The notes beneath the pieces were generated by a model. That model had not been told where the DNA came from. It searched no databases and saw only the letters and a program-made list of their open reading frames with translations. 64,000 bases of DNA from Nonomuraea helvata (GTDB taxonomy: Bacteria > Actinomycetota > Actinomycetes > Streptosporangiales > Streptosporangiaceae). Within the stretch, counting starts at the first letter, position 1, and each line of letters starts with the position of its first letter. The position numbers were made by a program, and so were the translations under genes. The stretch covers positions 2,480,001-2,544,000 of the forward strand of contig NZ_BAAAXV010000001.1 of NCBI RefSeq assembly GCF_039535785.1, in the 5' to 3' direction. Positions 61,307-64,000 of this stretch are shown one piece after another.

Positions 61307-62188
61307 ATGTCGCCTCTCTCGCTCGACCTGCTGCGGACCTTCCTCGCGGTGTACAGGACCGGGTCCCTCACGGCCGCCGCGCAGACGCTCGGCCTGTCGC
61401 AGCCGGCCGTGACCGCGCAGGTCAAGGCGCTGGAGTCGGTGCTGGACCGGCCGCTGTTCGACCGGCTGGCACGCGGGGTCGCGCCCACGCCCGCCGCCGA
61501 CGAGCTGGCCCGCCGGGTGGCGCCCTCGCTCGACTCGCTGGACGAGGTGGTGGAGTCGGAGCTGCCCTCGGACGCGGCCGTGCACCTGGGCGGGCCCGCC
61601 GAGTTCCTGTGCGAGGAGGTGATGCCGATGCTCGCCCCGCTGGTGCGCTCGGGGCTGCGGCTGCGGACCACGCTCGGGCTCTCTGACGACCTCCTTGCGG
61701 ACCTCGCGGCCGGGCGGCTGGACCTGGTGCTCTCCACGATCCGGCCCCGGGTGCGCGGCGTGCAGGCGGACCCCGTCTACGACGAGGAGTTCCTGCTGGT
61801 CGCCGCCCCCTCCCTGGCGCTTCCCGGCACCGGGCCGAGGGAGCTGGCGGGCGTGCCGCTGGTGGCCTACGCCGAGGACCTGCCCATCGTGCGCCGCTAC
61901 TGGCGCACAGTGTTCGGCCGGCGGCCCTCGATGGCGGCCCAGGTCGTCATTCCCGACCTCCGCGGCGTGCTCAGCGCCGTCAGGGCCGGGATGGGCGTCT
62001 CCGTCCTGCCCGCCTACCTGTGCCGCCGCGACCTGGCGGCGGGCACGCTGGTCACGCTGGCCGAGCCCGACGAGGCGCCCATCAACACCGGCTACCTGGC
62101 CGTCCGCTCAGGCGCGCTGGCCAGACCCGCGGTGGCGCGGGTACGGGCACACCTCATCGAGGCGTTCCGCACCGCTCCCACGTACTAG
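61307..62188 (+). CDS. LysR-family transcriptional regulator
   Basis: 293 aa. The N-terminal winged helix (SLDLLRTFLAVYRTGSLTAA, LGLSQPAVTAQVKALESVL) and full effector domain are present. ATCAGAATAGTGAT, 3-16 bases before the start, contains the inverted ATCA/TGAT often seen at LysR sites. It is divergent from the DJ-1-like gene, its most likely target. Confidence 0.9.
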   Translation: MSPLSLDLLRTFLAVYRTGSLTAAAQTLGLSQPAVTAQVKALESVLDRPLFDRLARGVAPTPAADELARRVAPSLDSLDEVVESELPSDAAVHLGGPAEFLCEEVMPMLAPLVRSGLRLRTTLGLSDDLLADLAAGRLDLVLSTIRPRVRGVQADPVYDEEFLLVAAPSLALPGTGPRELAGVPLVAYAEDLPIVRRYWRTVFGRRPSMAAQVVIPDLRGVLSAVRAGMGVSVLPAYLCRRDLAAGTLVTLAEPDEAPINTGYLAVRSGALARPAVARVRAHLIEAFRTAPTY

Positions 62189-62200
62189 GCCGACCCCTTA

Positions 62201-63001
62201 CTAAGCAGACCACGAGGCGAGCAGCCGCAGCGACTCCTCGTTGGCGCCGCCCGGCTCGGGATGGAGCAGCATGAGCCGCTGCCCCGACCCACCCGGCAGC
62301 TCGAACGTCTCGTAACGCAGCACCAGCTCGCCCACCACCGGATGCGTGAACCGCTTGACCCCGTTGGCGCGCTCCTTGACGACGCGGCCGGCCCACAGCG
62401 TGCGGAAGCGCCGGCTGTGTACCGACAGCTCGCCGATCAGGGCGGTCAGCGCGGGGTCGTCGGGATGGCGCCCGGTGGCGAGGCGGAGCTGCCCGACCGT
62501 GGCCCGGAGCACCTCCTCGCGGTCCGCGTAGATGCCGGGTTCGGAGAGGAAGTTGTATCTGGCCAGGTTGGCACCGGGGTGGCAGAGGCCGGGGAAGAGG
62601 GCGGCGGCCAGCCGGTTCCAGGCGAGCAGGTCGAGCCGGTGGTCGGTGTGGAGGGCCGGGATGTCCGTCATCCGCTCCATGAGCTGCGCCAGCTCGCGCC
62701 GCGCCCCGCCGGACGGCCGCGACCTGCGGGGCCGCGGCGCGGCCAGGTCGAACAGGTGCGCCCGCTCGGCCTCGCTCAGGTCCAGCGCCGTGGCCAGCGA
62801 CTCGATCACGGACGTGGACGGCTGGGAGGTCCGCCCCTGCTCGAGGCGTACGAGGTATTCGACGCTGATGCCCGCCAGCTCGGCCAGCTCCTCGCGGCGC
62901 AGCCCCCGCACCCGCCTGCGCGGCCCGCTCGCGAGCCCCACGTCCTCGGGCGTGACCTCGTTCCTGCGGGCCTGGAGAAATGCCCCGAGTTCCCGGTTCA
63001 T
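62201..63001 (-). CDS. XRE-family regulator with MmyB-like ligand domain
   Basis: 266 aa. HTH at residues about 28-75 (RVRGLRREELAELAGISVEY), followed by the MmyB-like PAS domain (LDLLAWNRLAAALFP, then FRTLWAGRVV and the final HPEPGGANEESLRLLASW). This group often controls a divergent short-chain dehydrogenase or hydrolase; here the divergent neighbour is a dienelactone-hydrolase-like gene 86 bases away. ATG 63001 fits the homology. Confidence 0.92.
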   Translation of the reverse strand: MNRELGAFLQARRNEVTPEDVGLASGPRRRVRGLRREELAELAGISVEYLVRLEQGRTSQPSTSVIESLATALDLSEAERAHLFDLAAPRPRRSRPSGGARRELAQLMERMTDIPALHTDHRLDLLAWNRLAAALFPGLCHPGANLARYNFLSEPGIYADREEVLRATVGQLRLATGRHPDDPALTALIGELSVHSRRFRTLWAGRVVKERANGVKRFTHPVVGELVLRYETFELPGGSGQRLMLLHPEPGGANEESLRLLASWSA

Positions 63002-63087
63002 GGGGACAAGTCTGCCGGGCCGGGACACGTGCAGCCTGCCACTGCGAGTACCTGGATAGCCGGGGTCGTGGCGGGCATGCTGCCCTC

Positions 63088-63810
63088 ATGTGCCATTCCA
63101 CCGACAGCCGGCCGCCCGCCCCGCCGATCCAGGGCGAGGTGGCCTCTCATGGGCAGACAGAGCTGACCGCCGCCGACGGCAACCGGTTCCTCGCCTACCG
63201 GGCCGAGCCCGCCGAGCCGAACGGGCGCAGCGTGGTGATCCTGCCCGACGTGCGCGGGCTGCACCCGTACTACCGCGACCTCGCCGTGCGCTTCGCCGAG
63301 GCGGGCTTCCGTACGATCGCGATCGACTACTTCGGCCGCACGGCCGGGCTGGGCGACCGGGGCGACGAGTTCGACTTCATGACGCACGTCAAGCAGCTCC
63401 ACAGCGACCACGTGCGGGCCGACGCGAGGGCGGCCACCGAGGCCCTGGACGGCCCGGTGTTCACGGTCGGCTTCTGCATGGGCGGCGCCCAGTCGTGGCG
63501 GCAGGCGTACGAGGGCAACGGCCTGGCGGGCGGCATCGGCTTCTACGGCGCGCTGCGCGCCATCGACGAGCCGAGGACCGGGCCCGGCGCGCCCCTCCTG
63601 ATGCTGCTGGCCGGCGCGGACACGGCCACCACGCCCGAGCAGTTCGCGTCGTTCGAGGCCGCGCTCGACCGGGTCGGCACGGAGCACGAGAAGGTCGTCT
63701 ACGACGGCGCGCCCCACTCGTTCTTCGACCGCTCGTATGCCGAGTGGGCGGATGCCTGCCAGGACGCCTGGCGCCGCATCCTGTCGTTCACCGAGCGCCA
63801 TTCATCCTAG
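63088..63810 (+). CDS. Dienelactone hydrolase family protein
   Basis: 240 aa. [10 protein letters not shown] near residue 131 gives the Cys nucleophile and [10 protein letters not shown] the His; Asp lies in AGADTATT. This is the standard Cys-type dienelactone hydrolase, in contrast to the Ser-type at 38085. It is probably controlled by the divergent XRE regulator. It ends within the remnant of the ABC gene (stops overlap by nine bases). Confidence 0.9.
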   Translation: MCHSTDSRPPAPPIQGEVASHGQTELTAADGNRFLAYRAEPAEPNGRSVVILPDVRGLHPYYRDLAVRFAEAGFRTIAIDYFGRTAGLGDRGDEFDFMTHVKQLHSDHVRADARAATEALDGPVFTVGFCMGGAQSWRQAYEGNGLAGGIGFYGALRAIDEPRTGPGAPLLMLLAGADTATTPEQFASFEAALDRVGTEHEKVVYDGAPHSFFDRSYAEWADACQDAWRRILSFTERHSS

Positions 63811-63912
63811 GTAGGCGGCCCGGACGACCGGATCCTCCCTGATCTCGCCCGGCGTGCCGGTGGCGATCACCTTGCCGAGGTCGAGCACGACGATCCGGTG
63901 GCAGGCGTCCAT
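63802..63912 (-). pseudogene. C-terminal remnant of a branched-chain amino-acid ABC ATPase (LivG-like)
   Basis: Only the last 36 residues remain: [19 protein letters not shown] through [15 protein letters not shown], the typical end of LivG/LivF ATPases (D-loop and Walker motifs are missing). To the right the frame loses all similarity, so the 5' 85% of the gene is gone or lies elsewhere. The junction is at about 63912, next to sequence resembling a mobile-element end. Confidence 0.75.
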
Positions 63913-64000
63913 CGGAGTCTCCTGAGGGGACCGTCGCCTTTAAACGACGGGGGAATCTGGAGCGAAAGGGCCCGCCAACGCCCGATCGTGTCCTGGCCTG
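63913..64000 (-). mobile_element. Possible end of an IS200/IS605-family (TnpB-type) element
   Basis: On the minus strand, TTCCCCCGTCG, then a hairpin (CCGTCG and CGACGG, 63931-63950) and CCCCTCAGGAG lead directly to the LivG fragment. This resembles the right end of actinobacterial tnpB elements (AATCCCCGTC, hairpin, GGGGAGGA). No transposase coding is visible before the window ends. The call is inference from pattern and from the truncated neighbour. Confidence 0.4.

Overview
The window is about 70% GC, uses GTG and TTG starts freely, and is packed with TetR, LysR, ROK, LacI and XRE regulators, ECF sigma factors and F420/flavin-linked oxidoreductases. This points to a soil actinomycete, most likely Streptosporangiaceae (Nonomuraea-like); the genus is an inference. 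No rRNA, tRNA or CRISPR array was seen. Several genes appear broken by single-base changes, some in G/C homopolymers, so part of the apparent decay may be sequencing error.

1-13 kb: an amino-sugar locus (SIS protein, RpiR regulator, divergent BadF-type kinase); an XRE/TPR regulator next to a coupled pair of small genes; an ECF sigma factor with a membrane partner; a frameshifted thiolase; LysR and MerR regulators; scattered metabolic genes (terpenoid-cyclase-like, PPOX/F420, ThuA); a SigJ-type sigma factor; an SDR and a TetR. 13.7-19.5 kb: a two-gene signalling unit (receiver domain fused to a thioredoxin-reductase-like flavoprotein, plus a cNMP-binding histidine kinase), then an AbgT transporter and M20 peptidase likely to import and cleave p-aminobenzoyl-glutamate-like compounds. 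19.6-31 kb: small self-regulated units with visible operators (FAD monooxygenase/TetR, ROK/MFS/kinase, TetR/SDR), two AhpD-like proteins, a flavoprotein and a frameshifted glutamate-cysteine-ligase-like gene. 31-35 kb: a serine-protease homologue lacking its serine, a second coupled pair with the Trp-rich paralogue, an HTH/TPR regulator with two frameshifts, a NUDIX hydrolase and a hairpin-rich intergenic stretch.

35.5-58.5 kb is a dispersed catabolic region: LLM flavin oxidoreductases, adenylate-forming ligases, DUF35, VOC, an NDP-forming acyl-CoA synthetase, SDRs, a cyclase-family hydrolase, an esterase, an isochorismatase-like protein and paired acyl-CoA dehydrogenases. A shared asymmetric palindrome, about CCAAGYRWGCGCTNSS, precedes five transcription units here and, more weakly, the distant thiolase at 7.5 kb, always in the same orientation to the downstream gene. 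I propose that these form one regulon for breaking down a CoA-activated substrate. Set into this region are a LacI-controlled polysaccharide-degradation locus (39.5-42.8 kb), a Ser/Thr kinase and a CHAP-domain cell-wall protein.

58.5-64 kb: PucR, LysR and XRE regulators, three hydrolase or DJ-1 type genes, and at the right edge the 36-residue tail of a branched-chain amino-acid ABC ATPase cut off by sequence resembling the end of an IS200/IS605-type element.
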